A stretch of DNA of 64,000 bases from assembly GCA_020722815.1 (NCBI GenBank), contig DYKB01000018.1, positions 39,059 through 103,058 of the forward strand. Direction: 5' to 3'. The notes below the pieces were generated by a model that was not told where the DNA came from, searched no databases, and worked only from the letters and a program-made list of their open reading frames with translations. Below are positions 17,750 through 27,947 of the stretch, one piece after another. The translations under genes were made by a program, and so were the position numbers. The DNA is from Caldithrix sp. Lineage in GTDB: Bacteria > Zhuqueibacterota > Zhuqueibacteria > Thermofontimicrobiales > Sulfurfontimicrobiaceae. The first letter of the stretch is position 1, and each line of letters begins with the position of its first letter.

Positions 17750-19780
17750 ATGTTACGATATTTTTTATATCTAATCTTTATCCTATCGATTCACCAGACT
17801 ATCAACCCACAAACCAACGAGCGCCTGATAAAAGCTGAGGATTTATACCGGTTAAATGAAATTTCAAATTTAACCATTTCTCCCGATGGAAAGCATCTGG
17901 CCTATATCATTCAATCGTTGGATAAAATGAAAAATTGTTATTATTCACATATCTGGATTAGCTGTCTGGCATCCGGCGCGACTTTTCGGCTGACAGGTGA
18001 TGAAACGGCGCAAAATAGAAGTCCCGCCTGGTCAGGAGACGGTCAACGTCTTGTTTTTATTTCAAATCGTTCAGGCTTCCCCCGCCTTTGGTGCTCCCCA
18101 ATCGATGGCGGTGAATCGTATCCATTGACGGGTTTTATGGAAGGAATCTGCTATCCGCGTTGGTCGCCGGATAATAAAAAAATTCTATTTCTTTCCAGCG
18201 TGCAAAGTAAACCCGGGATTAATCCATTTATTGAAAATGACGAACGCCTGGTTGATTATAAGGGTCGGGAATTTGCAAAAGATGTCAAAATAATTAAAAA
18301 AACACTCTATCGGACCAATAAACGATATATTGATGACAATTACTTTCAATTATTTACTATCAACGGGCAAGGGGGAGAACCGAAACAACTTAGCTATGGG
18401 GCATTTAATAAAGTTGCTCCAGACTGGTCGCCAGATTCCCGTCGTATTGCTTTCAGTTCACAACGAAGTTCGAATTCAAATAGTTCTCAGAACCTCAATG
18501 ATTGGCAGCTTTGTGTGGTGAACTTAAATGACCAGAAGATGGAAATTTTGGCGTCAAATACACATATCGAACAAGAGCCAATCTGGTCACCAGATGGCCG
18601 AAAAATTGCCTATATTGCCAGGTCCAGATCAAACCATTTTTCAGCCCATACAGAACTTTGGATCACGTCCCACCGGGGAGAAAATCGTATGAATTTAACC
18701 CGGAATCTGGATCGATCGGTTATGGCTCCGCAATGGTCACGCGATAATCGTTACATTTACTTTATCGTCCCCAATCAGGGGAATCAACATATTTACCGGA
18801 CAAACGTTCTGAACTCCCGTCCCAAATTAGTCTGCGGGGGGGAGCGTTGCATCAAGGAGTTCTGTCTGACACCATCGGGGGACAAAATATATTTTATTGC
18901 CTCCGATAATTTAAATCCTTCTGATTTATATGTTTATGATCTCCGGAATAAACAAGAAAAGCAAATAACGAATATCAATAAGGAGTTTATCCGGCATAAA
19001 AATTTAAGTCATCCGGAAACATTCTGGTACTCCAGTTTTGACAGCCTGCAGATTCAGGGGTGGTTCATCAAGCCAGTTTTTTATCAGGAGGGAGAAAAAT
19101 ATCCGCTGATCGTTCAAATTCATGGCGGACCTTATATCAATTATTCCAATGAATGGAATCTGGAATTTCAATTTTTAGCAAGTAATGGCTATGGCATTTT
19201 CTATTGTAATCCGCGAGGGAGTAGTTCTTATGGTCAACTTTTTGCTAACCAAAATCATGGCCAATGGGGAGAAGGTGATTTTCAGGATATTCTTGCGGGT
19301 ATGCACTATCTCATTAAAAATGGATGGGTAGATTCATTGCGATTGGGGATTACAGGCGGTAGTTATGGTGGTTATTTGACAAACTGGGCAATTTCACAGG
19401 TTAACATTTTCAAAGCGGCCGTCACCCAGCGGAGTATCTCAAATTTATTCAGTTTTTATGGAACAACGGACATTCCAGATTTGTTAGAGTATGAATTTGG
19501 TACACCCTGGCAGGATGCCGATGAATATCATCACCGCTCCCCCATCAATTACGTTCAAAATATAACAACGCCTTTATTGATTTTACACGCAGATCTGGAT
19601 TACCGCGTCCCAATTTCCCAGGCGGAAGCCCTGTTCCTGCATTTGAAAAGAATGGGAAGAACGGTGGAATTTGTTCGCTATCCTGATGAAGGGCATGATT
19701 TACCATGGTCCGGGCAACCCCTTCACCAGGTTGATCGTTTAAATCGCATGATTACCTGGTTTGAAAAATACATTAAATAG
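17750..19780 (+). CDS. S9 family prolyl oligopeptidase-like peptidase
   Basis: The 676-residue product has a signal peptide (1-20), an N-terminal propeller with several SPDG-type PD40 repeats (SPDGKHLAYI, SGDGQRLVFISNRSG, SPDNKKILF, SPDSRRIAFSSQ, SPDGRKIAYIA) and a C-terminal alpha/beta-hydrolase domain. The catalytic triad reads Ser538 (GGSYGGY), Asp617 (LDYRVP) and His649 (DEGHD). This fits an exported dipeptidyl- or acylaminoacyl-peptidase. Together with the M1 peptidase it suggests protein-degrading metabolism. The ribosome-binding site is weak. Specificity cannot be read from sequence. Confidence 0.94.
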   Translation: MLRYFLYLIFILSIHQTINPQTNERLIKAEDLYRLNEISNLTISPDGKHLAYIIQSLDKMKNCYYSHIWISCLASGATFRLTGDETAQNRSPAWSGDGQRLVFISNRSGFPRLWCSPIDGGESYPLTGFMEGICYPRWSPDNKKILFLSSVQSKPGINPFIENDERLVDYKGREFAKDVKIIKKTLYRTNKRYIDDNYFQLFTINGQGGEPKQLSYGAFNKVAPDWSPDSRRIAFSSQRSSNSNSSQNLNDWQLCVVNLNDQKMEILASNTHIEQEPIWSPDGRKIAYIARSRSNHFSAHTELWITSHRGENRMNLTRNLDRSVMAPQWSRDNRYIYFIVPNQGNQHIYRTNVLNSRPKLVCGGERCIKEFCLTPSGDKIYFIASDNLNPSDLYVYDLRNKQEKQITNINKEFIRHKNLSHPETFWYSSFDSLQIQGWFIKPVFYQEGEKYPLIVQIHGGPYINYSNEWNLEFQFLASNGYGIFYCNPRGSSSYGQLFANQNHGQWGEGDFQDILAGMHYLIKNGWVDSLRLGITGGSYGGYLTNWAISQVNIFKAAVTQRSISNLFSFYGTTDIPDLLEYEFGTPWQDADEYHHRSPINYVQNITTPLLILHADLDYRVPISQAEALFLHLKRMGRTVEFVRYPDEGHDLPWSGQPLHQVDRLNRMITWFEKYIK

Positions 19781-20074
19781 CCTAAAATTATTGATTTTCT
19801 TCTTGACTCTCATTTTTAGGTTCGTTATTTTATCTATATATAATGAATTGAATCAGCTGAGGCACACAGGTGGTATCAGAAAAGAATAATTTGTCTATAA
19901 AAATCATCGATACCGCCCGAAAATTTCAGGTAATCGTAAGGATTCAATTGATACCAATTTTGGGATTTTCTTTGAATGCTGGCGATAAAAAAGCTTCCGG
20001 GAAATAATATATCCAAAGAAAGAATGCAATGCATTCAAACTCCTTTTAATAGATAACGTCAGGGATATTTTTTT

Positions 20075-20932
20075 ATGAAAGCTGCAATTTTTCAAAATCG
20101 CAAATCCGTACGTCGTTTCAGTGCAACCGGTGTAAATGAAACCACATTAAGACAGCTAATCGATTTTTCCGAAAAATTGCCATTTTTCCACGCGCCAATT
20201 AAGCAGCAATTTATCTGGATAAATGGAAAAGAGTGGATTTCCGAGACACTCTCAAAATTTTTACTAAGCTATGGTAAAATCATTTCGGCGCCATATATGC
20301 TGGCTCCTTTCTTTGAAAGTGAACTAGCCGCCCCGATCGAAATTGGATATCAAGCCGAACATATTGTTCTAAAAGCAACGGAATTGGAACTTGGTACCCT
20401 CTGGGTTTCCACTGAAGATGGAACAAACTTGATTAAGGAAGCCATTATTGCGGCAACAAAAGAGACGAAAGATTCACTTCCGGTTAAATTTTTAAATAAA
20501 ATTACTGGCAATATCGAAACCATCATTAAAGATATGCAATTGCCCGCCATCGTGCTCCTCGGTTACCCATCTGATAAGCGACTGGATAGAATAATCAATA
20601 ATGCCGTTCGGATGGAAAGTGCCGGAAATTCCCGCAAAAAATTAGAGACGATTTTAACCACAAACCGGCAGGATAAACTTTCCGATAAGTTACGAAAGAT
20701 ATTTAATTTAGCACTCCTGGCGCCCTCACAAAAGAATCAACAGCCCTGGCGGATTCGGATGACAAATCAAGGCTTTGACCTTGGATTTCTCCATGAGCGC
20801 CAATTGGATTTTGGCATTTTTCTGGCACATATTAAAATCGCCCTCGATGATGGTAATATTCAATATCGCATGGAAAAGATAGATGAGAAAATGAATGATG
20901 TTGAGTGGAGCGCCCGAATTATTTTGAGTTGA
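20075..20932 (+). CDS. Nitroreductase family protein (TM1586-type)
   Basis: The 285-residue product has the two half-repeats seen in the single-chain TM1586-like nitroreductase family: RKSVRRF near the N terminus (about 9-15) and a second FMN-binding-like APSQKNQQPWR in the C-terminal half (about 217-227), with GTLWVS near 108. Such proteins bind FMN and reduce unknown substrates. AGGGAT (20061-20066) precedes the ATG. It stands alone, convergent with the LOG-family gene. Confidence 0.82.
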   Translation: MKAAIFQNRKSVRRFSATGVNETTLRQLIDFSEKLPFFHAPIKQQFIWINGKEWISETLSKFLLSYGKIISAPYMLAPFFESELAAPIEIGYQAEHIVLKATELELGTLWVSTEDGTNLIKEAIIAATKETKDSLPVKFLNKITGNIETIIKDMQLPAIVLLGYPSDKRLDRIINNAVRMESAGNSRKKLETILTTNRQDKLSDKLRKIFNLALLAPSQKNQQPWRIRMTNQGFDLGFLHERQLDFGIFLAHIKIALDDGNIQYRMEKIDEKMNDVEWSARIILS

Positions 20933-21004
20933 ACTTTTTCAATTTTTTACTAAATTTACATTGCAGTGCGATAGATTTAAATTTTTCTTATCGGTATCCG
21001 TTTA

Positions 21005-21667
21005 CTATCGACCATAAAAATCCTTTATCACCTGAACAACTGCCGCCGGTTCATCACAAATAGTAAAAAGATCTAAATCCCCTTTAGAAATTTTTTCACG
21101 GGCTAATAATTGCTCTTTCATCCACCCAACCAATCCATTCCAAAATTCAGATCCAACTAAAATAATCGGAAAACGTGTAATTCGTTCAGTTTGGATAAGG
21201 GTAATTGCTTCAAAAAATTCATCCAGCGTCCCAAAGCCCCCCGGCATCGTCACAAAAGCTTTCGCGTATTTTACAAAAATCATTTTGCGAATAAAAAAAT
21301 AGCGAAAATTAATTAATTTATCGATATAGGGATTGGGCTTTTGCTCGCGTGGTAACTCGATGTTCAGTCCTATTGAAAGGCCATCTCCCTCTTGTGCTCC
21401 CCGGTTTGCAGCTTCCATAATGCCCGGCCCGCCGCCAGTAATAACATTATAGCCAATCTGAGTCAACATTCGCGCAATTTCCTGTGCCTTTTCATAATCA
21501 GGTGTTCCTGGGAGTGTTCGCGCTGAACCAAAAATCGAAACACACTCCCCTACCTTTGACATTATTTCAAAACCTTCAACAAATTCAGAAATAATTCGAA
21601 ATACTCGCCAGCTATCTTCAATTTGAAAATTATTAATCTTTTCATAGGAATTTGAATTATTTTTCAA
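21005..21667 (-). CDS. LOG family / TIGR00730 Rossmann-fold protein
   Basis: The 220-residue product has GGGPGIMEAANRGAQEG (about 79-95) and PGGFGTLDEFFE (about 142-153), the nucleotide-binding and catalytic motifs of the LOG family. Characterised members hydrolyse nucleotide monophosphates to free bases (cytokinin-activating phosphoribohydrolases, PpnN). It lies 118 bases downstream of the large fusion lipoprotein, on the same strand. The family is sure; the substrate is not. Confidence 0.92.
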   Translation of the reverse strand: MKNNSNSYEKINNFQIEDSWRVFRIISEFVEGFEIMSKVGECVSIFGSARTLPGTPDYEKAQEIARMLTQIGYNVITGGGPGIMEAANRGAQEGDGLSIGLNIELPREQKPNPYIDKLINFRYFFIRKMIFVKYAKAFVTMPGGFGTLDEFFEAITLIQTERITRFPIILVGSEFWNGLVGWMKEQLLAREKISKGDLDLFTICDEPAAVVQVIKDFYGR

Positions 21668-21785
21668 TTAAGGCCTCCCGTTCAAAAGTTCCATCCAGAA
21701 TCGTGTAGAATTAACCTCATCTATTTTAATTAGTTAAATCCCAATTTTAACAGGTCATCCAACAAAATATGTCTGACGAAGCACT

Positions 21786-24700
21786 TTAATTAAGTCCGAC
21801 AAAACAATAAACATTTCCATCATAAGCGCCAATATAAAGTGCTTTGCCGGCAATGGCCGGTGTTGATAAAATTGGAAATCCCAACTGATATTCCCAGCAT
21901 AGCTTGCCGGTGTGTAAGTCCAGCGCATAAAGATAGCCATCTGTCGCACCAAAGTAAACATAATCGCCGGTAATAACAGGTGAACCTGTCAATGCTTGTA
22001 AGCCAGTCCGATAAGGCGAAACCGGAAAAATCGATTCGTGGCATTGAAACTGCCAGCGAATTTTTCCCGTGATCAGATCAATTCCGGACATTTTTCCATT
22101 ACCGGAGCCAACCACCACCATGGAATCGCTTGCTGATGGGGTCGTCGGCGCCCAGCCATCACCTAAATCCTGCTGCCAAAAGATTTCGCCAGTTTCCGGA
22201 TTAAAGGAAACCAGTTTACCATTGGAAGTTGAAATAAAACCACGATCCTGATAAATCATCGGCGCACCATGGGTGCCGGTTATCGGAAGTTCCCACAATC
22301 GCTCTCCGGATTCACTTTCCAGACAATAGAGATTGCGATTATGCCACATCGCACCAATCAAAAGTTTGTTAAAATAAAGTGTCGGGGATGCATACGTAGA
22401 AATCCAGTGGGACCCCATTCGTTTTTTTAATAAAAGTGTACCATCGGTTGTTTGCAGTACGGCCAAAGAGGCAGCATTTCCGACAAAGATTCGATTATTT
22501 TCGACAAGCGGTGTTGCATAGAGCCAATATTCAGTTGGAGTTTCAAAGATGGCTTGCTGCCAAATCGCTTCACCCGACTTTTGATCCAGCATATAGACAT
22601 TACCCAGCACATCCTGGCCAATAATTTCATCATTTGTGGCGGCTAACGTATGGTGAATTGCTGCTTCTGTTTCAAAACACCATTTGAAATCACCAGTTGA
22701 AGCATCGAAAACACAAATACTATTCGTATTCAAATTATGACGATCTTTCGATGGGATGGCTACCAGGCCGTTGACGACAACGGGCGATGCAAAATCGATT
22801 GAACCCTGCGTCAATCCAATCCATTTTAATCCTAACGGCGGCGTAAGTGGTTCTGGCCAGCAGGCATTGCGATTGGCCTCTTTTTTAAACATCCGACCGT
22901 TATCAGCCGCTTCGAGTTCAATTTCCGGGGCTAATTTAACTGTAAAGGTTGACTCAAGTTGTATTTGCTGGCCACTTTCTGTTAAAAGGATCAGCGTTAA
23001 TTGAAACTCATCATTAAAAAGCGATTCATTTATCAATTTTGTCCAGGAAAATTCGCCTTTGGGGGATAGCTCACCCAATTCATTATAACTATTTGGTCGC
23101 ACCAGGATGTATGACACGCGTATAATTTTTTCTTCGTAATTTAAAATATTTAACACAATATTTAAATTTCGATGCGAATAAATTGAACCGGGCGCCGGTG
23201 AAGCGATGGCAAAATGTTTTTGAGGCGTTAAAAATCGAAATTCTGTATAAATACTATCAGCTTCCAGCGTTATCAGTCGATAGCCAGCCGGTGAATTATC
23301 AATGCCGCCAAAACGAAAAGCCGGCGTATTATAAGAATACAGGTTTTTATATTTGAAAATTTTATTGGAGTGCCAATGTCCTGTAAAAATCGCTTTTACA
23401 TTTTTACGATTTAATAATTCAAGTTGATTTTGTGTAGGCGGGTAGTGCTGAAAAACCAGCACCGCTTTTCCAGTACCACAAAGCTGGAGATCCTTATCAA
23501 ACCATTGTTTTTGTTTACCTGATTCAACAATGGAGTTAAGAACAATAAAATGATAATTCGCCACATCAAAAGAATAGTAATCCGGTCCTAAAAATTGGTG
23601 GTAATGATTTAATCGATTTAGTCCATTATCCAGATCATGATTCCCAAAAACGGCGTAAATGGGTAATTGATTTTTCTGAATAGCCCGCGAATAAGCCTCA
23701 AACTCTGTTAACACACTGCCGGTTTCTACCAGATCCCCTGTGGCGATAATAAATTTAGCTTTCGGATTTTGATGATTCAATTTAGTCAGACATTGTTTAA
23801 AATGATTTGCGGATGAAGAATCGTGCACATGAATATCCGTAATCTGAATGAAATGCAGTGGAAATTGGTCAATTTTTTCATTTTGATGGAGCGCAAAATT
23901 AAACGTTTGTTGTCCCAATGAATCATTGAGCAGATAATAAAAACGCATCTCCCGCTGGTAAGGGGCTGGCGTGGAGATAAATACAAATTGCGCTTCTTTA
24001 TCGATATTGGTAAGGGCATAAACACCATAAGTATCAGTCAGAACAATCTCTTTACCATCCGATACCGGCACGCCAGGGATTCCCGCTTCGCCGGCATCCT
24101 GAATTCCGTTTTTATTGGCATCATTGAAGACCAGGCCGCGAATAGCATAGGAATAATATCCAGCCGTCTGATCAAATTTAGTTTCAACAGGTCGGGCATG
24201 ATTTTTTTTAATTGATTGAATACGTTCGGTGGTAACAAAAACACTATCAATACACAGGTTTTCATTGGCAAAAGTACTGAAACCGATTTGTCCGCCTGTA
24301 AATGTCGAATCCTGAATCGCAAAAATCACCCGATCCTGATAAAAAGTGCGGATTGTGTCGTGATGGACGTCTATCCCAACCAGGATGGTTTCATTTTTTC
24401 CGTTAGCATTTTCCCATGGCGATTTTTTTAATATTTTGAGCATACCATTTTCAAATTTATCCAATCGAAAAAATGGCCCGCCATATTGTTTATCTTCAAT
24501 GAAAAAGAAACGATAGTAATTTTTTGGATTCCGATAACGAAAAATCAGACCCGTGCCATCGTCATCGAGATTTTTAAGCCACGCCAGAAAGCAATAATTT
24601 TGCCATTGCTTTGAACCTGCCACAATATGAGTTCCGCTATAGCTTTCATCATTCGCCGATTTCACGGCAATATCACTCCCCTGCACCAGCAAGCCCTGTT

Positions 24701-24905
24701 CAATTTCCCAGGTTGTTTCATTCGTTTGGGCGTCCAGGACGACCTGCCAGTCACCCAAATCATGGCGTTCGAAATTATCGCTCCAGGGCAAAGGTCTTGC
24801 CGGCGTTGTTGGTACATCAAGGAGGACAGCACTCTTTTTGGGGACAGAATTATTACAACTTAAAAAAATGAAACAGGTTATGAGAAATAAAAATGCTTTT
24901 CGCAT
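21786..24905 (-). CDS. Multidomain lipoprotein: lectin-like, SdrD-B-like, metallophosphatase and PQQ-type propeller
   Basis: An in-frame extension to 24959 overlaps the neighbouring gene; ATG 24905 follows AGAGGTGA and starts a lipoprotein signal (FLSC, Cys17), giving 1039 residues. In order: a concanavalin-like/DUF1080-type domain (about 42-225), an SdrD-B-like segment (255-312, NDANKNGIQDAGE), a calcineurin-like phosphoesterase (350-545) with TDIHVH, GDLVETG, GNHDLD, FQHYPP and GHWHS, a beta-rich linker, and a PQQ/WD-like propeller (about 690-1039) with repeated FDASTGDFKW, LDQKSGEAIW, FNPETGEIFW and LDLHTGKLCW blades. The phosphatase metal ligands look complete. It is probably a surface or periplasmic enzyme; the substrate is unknown. 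The gene starts 47 bases after the S66 peptidase stop. Confidence 0.88.
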   Translation of the reverse strand: MRKAFLFLITCFIFLSCNNSVPKKSAVLLDVPTTPARPLPWSDNFERHDLGDWQVVLDAQTNETTWEIEQGLLVQGSDIAVKSANDESYSGTHIVAGSKQWQNYCFLAWLKNLDDDGTGLIFRYRNPKNYYRFFFIEDKQYGGPFFRLDKFENGMLKILKKSPWENANGKNETILVGIDVHHDTIRTFYQDRVIFAIQDSTFTGGQIGFSTFANENLCIDSVFVTTERIQSIKKNHARPVETKFDQTAGYYSYAIRGLVFNDANKNGIQDAGEAGIPGVPVSDGKEIVLTDTYGVYALTNIDKEAQFVFISTPAPYQREMRFYYLLNDSLGQQTFNFALHQNEKIDQFPLHFIQITDIHVHDSSSANHFKQCLTKLNHQNPKAKFIIATGDLVETGSVLTEFEAYSRAIQKNQLPIYAVFGNHDLDNGLNRLNHYHQFLGPDYYSFDVANYHFIVLNSIVESGKQKQWFDKDLQLCGTGKAVLVFQHYPPTQNQLELLNRKNVKAIFTGHWHSNKIFKYKNLYSYNTPAFRFGGIDNSPAGYRLITLEADSIYTEFRFLTPQKHFAIASPAPGSIYSHRNLNIVLNILNYEEKIIRVSYILVRPNSYNELGELSPKGEFSWTKLINESLFNDEFQLTLILLTESGQQIQLESTFTVKLAPEIELEAADNGRMFKKEANRNACWPEPLTPPLGLKWIGLTQGSIDFASPVVVNGLVAIPSKDRHNLNTNSICVFDASTGDFKWCFETEAAIHHTLAATNDEIIGQDVLGNVYMLDQKSGEAIWQQAIFETPTEYWLYATPLVENNRIFVGNAASLAVLQTTDGTLLLKKRMGSHWISTYASPTLYFNKLLIGAMWHNRNLYCLESESGERLWELPITGTHGAPMIYQDRGFISTSNGKLVSFNPETGEIFWQQDLGDGWAPTTPSASDSMVVVGSGNGKMSGIDLITGKIRWQFQCHESIFPVSPYRTGLQALTGSPVITGDYVYFGATDGYLYALDLHTGKLCWEYQLGFPILSTPAIAGKALYIGAYDGNVYCFVGLN

Positions 24906-24952
24906 GATGTCATTCACCTCTTTTTGTGAAATAATTAATAAAAACCGACAGC

Positions 24953-26017
24953 TCAGCATACTGCTGACTCATCAATTCGAATCCGTCCGGATTGCGTATT
25001 CATGGTTGCAGTAATTCCAAGCGGCAAAGTCGGCTTATCGGCAGCATGTCCCAGGCTTAATCCATAAAGTACCGGACAATTTAAATCGCGTAACCGATCG
25101 AAAAAGACCTCTTCAATACTGAAGCTATTTTCGAATGCCGGTTTGTACTCTGCCGGGCCACATCGGGCACATTTATCAAGAATAATGCCAGCAACTTTAT
25201 CAAGTTTTCCGGCATGACGTAAATGGGTCAACATCCGATCCAGGTCGTAAGGTTCTTCTCCAACCTCTTCGATAAAAAGGATTTTACCTGTCGTATCAAT
25301 TTCAAAAGGGGTCCCCAGGGTGGAGATTATCATGGTGAGATTACCACCAACAAGCGGTCCACTGGCAGTACCTTCCCGAATGGGAAAAATGCCATCAAAT
25401 TTTTGGAGTTCACTCATTGGCGGCTTTTCAATTTCTCCCACCGGCGCATTTTCTGTTAACACTTTCATAAAATAGTGCGTTGTATATTTATTAAAGGACG
25501 AAAGCGCCACCGGCCCGTGAAAAGTCACCAAACCAGTCATCTGATGTATCGCCAGATTCAGAAACGAAATATCACTATAGCCAACGATGATTTTAGGATG
25601 CTGTTCAATCAATTTAAAATCAAGGTATTCTATCAATCGTCCCGTTCCATATCCACCCCGGAGCGCAATCATCGCCCGAACATCGCTATCCAGAAACATT
25701 TCATGCAAATCGTCCGCGCGCGTTTTATCGCTACCAGCCAGATAACCACTTTTTTTATCGAGGTTTTTAGCCAATTTGACACGAAATCCCAATGATTCCA
25801 GTACCGCCTTCCCTTCAAAAATCGCACTGGACTCAAATGGCGGACTGGCCGGTGTGATCAGTCCCACCCAATCACCTGGCTGCAATCGCTTCGGCTTTAT
25901 TAAAGCTTTTCGTCCCTCTGTTAGATCTTTTTCATGAGTTAATCCCCAAACCCCTGAAGAGCCCAGGACGGTTACGGCTCCCATAAATTCACGACGATTG
26001 ATTGCCTCTTTTTCCAT
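24953..26017 (-). CDS. LD-carboxypeptidase (S66 family), exported
   Basis: The 354-residue product has a twin-arginine-like start NRREFMGAV (7-15) and a hydrophobic stretch, then the S66 fold with LRGGYGTGRL (119-128), the nucleophile Ser148 in GYSDIS, and the Glu and His partners in FIEEVGEEPYDLDRM and LSLGHA. S66 enzymes cut the L-Lys/mDAP-D-Ala bond of muropeptides during peptidoglycan recycling; LdcA is usually cytoplasmic, so an exported form is somewhat unusual. It is followed by the fusion lipoprotein and preceded by the MBL-fold gene on the same strand. Confidence 0.9.
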   Translation of the reverse strand: MEKEAINRREFMGAVTVLGSSGVWGLTHEKDLTEGRKALIKPKRLQPGDWVGLITPASPPFESSAIFEGKAVLESLGFRVKLAKNLDKKSGYLAGSDKTRADDLHEMFLDSDVRAMIALRGGYGTGRLIEYLDFKLIEQHPKIIVGYSDISFLNLAIHQMTGLVTFHGPVALSSFNKYTTHYFMKVLTENAPVGEIEKPPMSELQKFDGIFPIREGTASGPLVGGNLTMIISTLGTPFEIDTTGKILFIEEVGEEPYDLDRMLTHLRHAGKLDKVAGIILDKCARCGPAEYKPAFENSFSIEEVFFDRLRDLNCPVLYGLSLGHAADKPTLPLGITATMNTQSGRIRIDESAVC

Positions 26018-26071
26018 ATAATCCTCAATTCAAATGAAAACGTGTTTTTGATAGTCCACCGGGTTGAATGA

Positions 26072-27379
26072 TCACGATAGCGGTATAACCATTGTTCGTT
26101 CCGGTAATTCATGCTCTAAGGTAACGGGAATTCCTGTCTCCTGATTAAAAATTGACTTTAATCGGCTTTTCGTTTCAAGTTTTGGATGATGATAAAATAA
26201 AAGATGTTTAATTTTAATATGACGCTGCAATTGTTGGCACCAGTCAACAAGTTCTTGTTTATCCGGATGAAAATAGATGCGCGGGAAGTGCTTAACATTG
26301 ATATTATACTTTTTCTCAATTAGATGGCGATGTGCTTTTAATATTTGTTTAAGATCCAGCGCCAGCAGCAAAAGATCATCGTTAGCGTTTTTTCGTAAAA
26401 GACGAAACCAATTGGCAAACTTTTCAGGAGTAAAAGCAATCATCAAACTCCTTTTTAAAGTGGCAAAGTCTGGTTCATGCTGTCTAAGTTCATGAAAATC
26501 AAATTGATTCTTATCCAAACCACCGAACTCCCTTTCTCTCCTGTCAAAAAGATCGACATATTGATTAAAAATATCGAATAATTGATTAACTTGCACGCCA
26601 AAAGAATCGGCTTCCAGATACACATTTTTAATTTTTTGTCGGATATGATTGTACCTTGAATTGGTAAAAAGATAATTTAAACAATAGATAAAAATAGGTA
26701 CATGAATTTTAGGCATGTACATTAAAATATTACCGTCATCATAACGAAGGCAATCAGATAATTGCTGATACAAAACAGTCCCGAGGGAATGTTTTTCCAG
26801 ATCGACCTGATGAGTCGAATCTGCATTTTTGCTATCCAAAACCAACAGGGACAGCGATTTTCCGGGAAATATTTTTTGCGGATCACTGACAATGGGAAGC
26901 GATCTGGCACCCATATCGCCTGAAATCAAAATATGGTGTTGGCTAATTGTTAAATAAATCATTGCTGAACCCAAAACATGGCCGGCATTAAACAGTGTTA
27001 TCGATATATCCCGGTCTATCTGGTAGACTTTTTCATAATCCAAACCTGTGAAACGCGAACGAAATCCGGGACTGATATGATAATACGTCTGAATAATATC
27101 AGATGTTGCTTTATGGGTTATGATTTCACCCCTGTATAAATTTGTCTTTAAAATTTCACCGGTTAAACTTGCATGATCCCCATGATAGTGCGAAATTATT
27201 ATCTGATCTAATTTCGGAATTTGAAAACGATCTAATAATTTTTTCTTCGCCTTGCTCATAAATTTGGAATGGGGCATCCCCGGATCAATCAGGATATTTT
27301 TATTCTTTACAGAAATAAGAATCGACGCCAAACCTTTTATTTGGTTTGTAAAGAATTTTAACCGAATTTCATCTGCCAT
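26072..27379 (-). CDS. MBL-fold metallohydrolase resembling beta-CASP nucleases
   Basis: The 435-residue product has the metallo-beta-lactamase core motifs ILIDPG, SHYHGDHASL, NAGHVLGSAMIYL and ISGDMG. The AGHVLGSA form is typical of the RNase J/CPSF/beta-CASP branch, so a nucleic-acid substrate is possible. The region after residue 180 is long, less conserved and largely helical; beta-CASP motifs B and C are not obvious, and the last part contains LLFYHHP. It may open the minus-strand unit with the S66 and fusion lipoprotein genes (54-base gap). Confidence 0.75.
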   Translation of the reverse strand: MADEIRLKFFTNQIKGLASILISVKNKNILIDPGMPHSKFMSKAKKKLLDRFQIPKLDQIIISHYHGDHASLTGEILKTNLYRGEIITHKATSDIIQTYYHISPGFRSRFTGLDYEKVYQIDRDISITLFNAGHVLGSAMIYLTISQHHILISGDMGARSLPIVSDPQKIFPGKSLSLLVLDSKNADSTHQVDLEKHSLGTVLYQQLSDCLRYDDGNILMYMPKIHVPIFIYCLNYLFTNSRYNHIRQKIKNVYLEADSFGVQVNQLFDIFNQYVDLFDRREREFGGLDKNQFDFHELRQHEPDFATLKRSLMIAFTPEKFANWFRLLRKNANDDLLLLALDLKQILKAHRHLIEKKYNINVKHFPRIYFHPDKQELVDWCQQLQRHIKIKHLLFYHHPKLETKSRLKSIFNQETGIPVTLEHELPERTMVIPLS

Positions 27380-27947
27380 TTTCTACCTCACTAATTTTAT
27401 TCTGGTCTGCGCAAAACTCAAAAACAGCATTAAACCAGAAAATTTTAAGGCTTAAAAGGAGCGAAAGTAAAATAAGCGAATGGCGTCATCAAAATCGCCC
27501 GATTAAGTTTCCCGGTCGTTTATAGACAATAATGTGAATTAAAAAGATACGTCCCAAGATTGATTTAAGTTATTAAATTTCGGAACGATTGTCAAGAGAA
27601 AAAATAATTGTACCTTGAGGGTTCGCAACCTGTCGATTTTCCAAAATGTTAAAATATTTCTTGAAATCACCGGTCTAAATTCTTATATTTTAAAAATTAA
27701 TAATCCCGAAACAGTAAAATCATCTGTTTAGCGGGTATTTTTATATATACTGAAGCCTTCGCGGTTTTCGGTTTTTCTTGCCTTCACCCCAACCCTCTCC
27801 GGCGTGAAAAGTACGTAGCTATTTCTCCCGCGGGAAGATGGTTCGGGTGAGGGCTTTAAAATGATGATGATAATATCCAATAACCATTTCAGCTTATATA
27901 ATTCGACTGGATTTTTGAACGGATAAATTTCAGGATCATTATTTAAA
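27380..27947. other. Divergent intergenic region with palindromic repeat
   Basis: 568 bases between divergently transcribed genes. Apart from the CCTTCACCCC palindrome at 27781-27853, no gene or clear promoter was seen. Confidence 0.45.
27781..27853. repeat. Palindromic dispersed repeat, family B core
   Basis: CCTTCACCCCAACCCTCTCC (from 27781) faces GGTTCGGGTGAGGG (27840-27853) in inverted orientation, with a less paired centre. It shares the CCCTCACCCCAACCCTCTCCC motif with copies at 41602-41753, 60576-60727 and 63698-63792. Confidence 0.75.
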
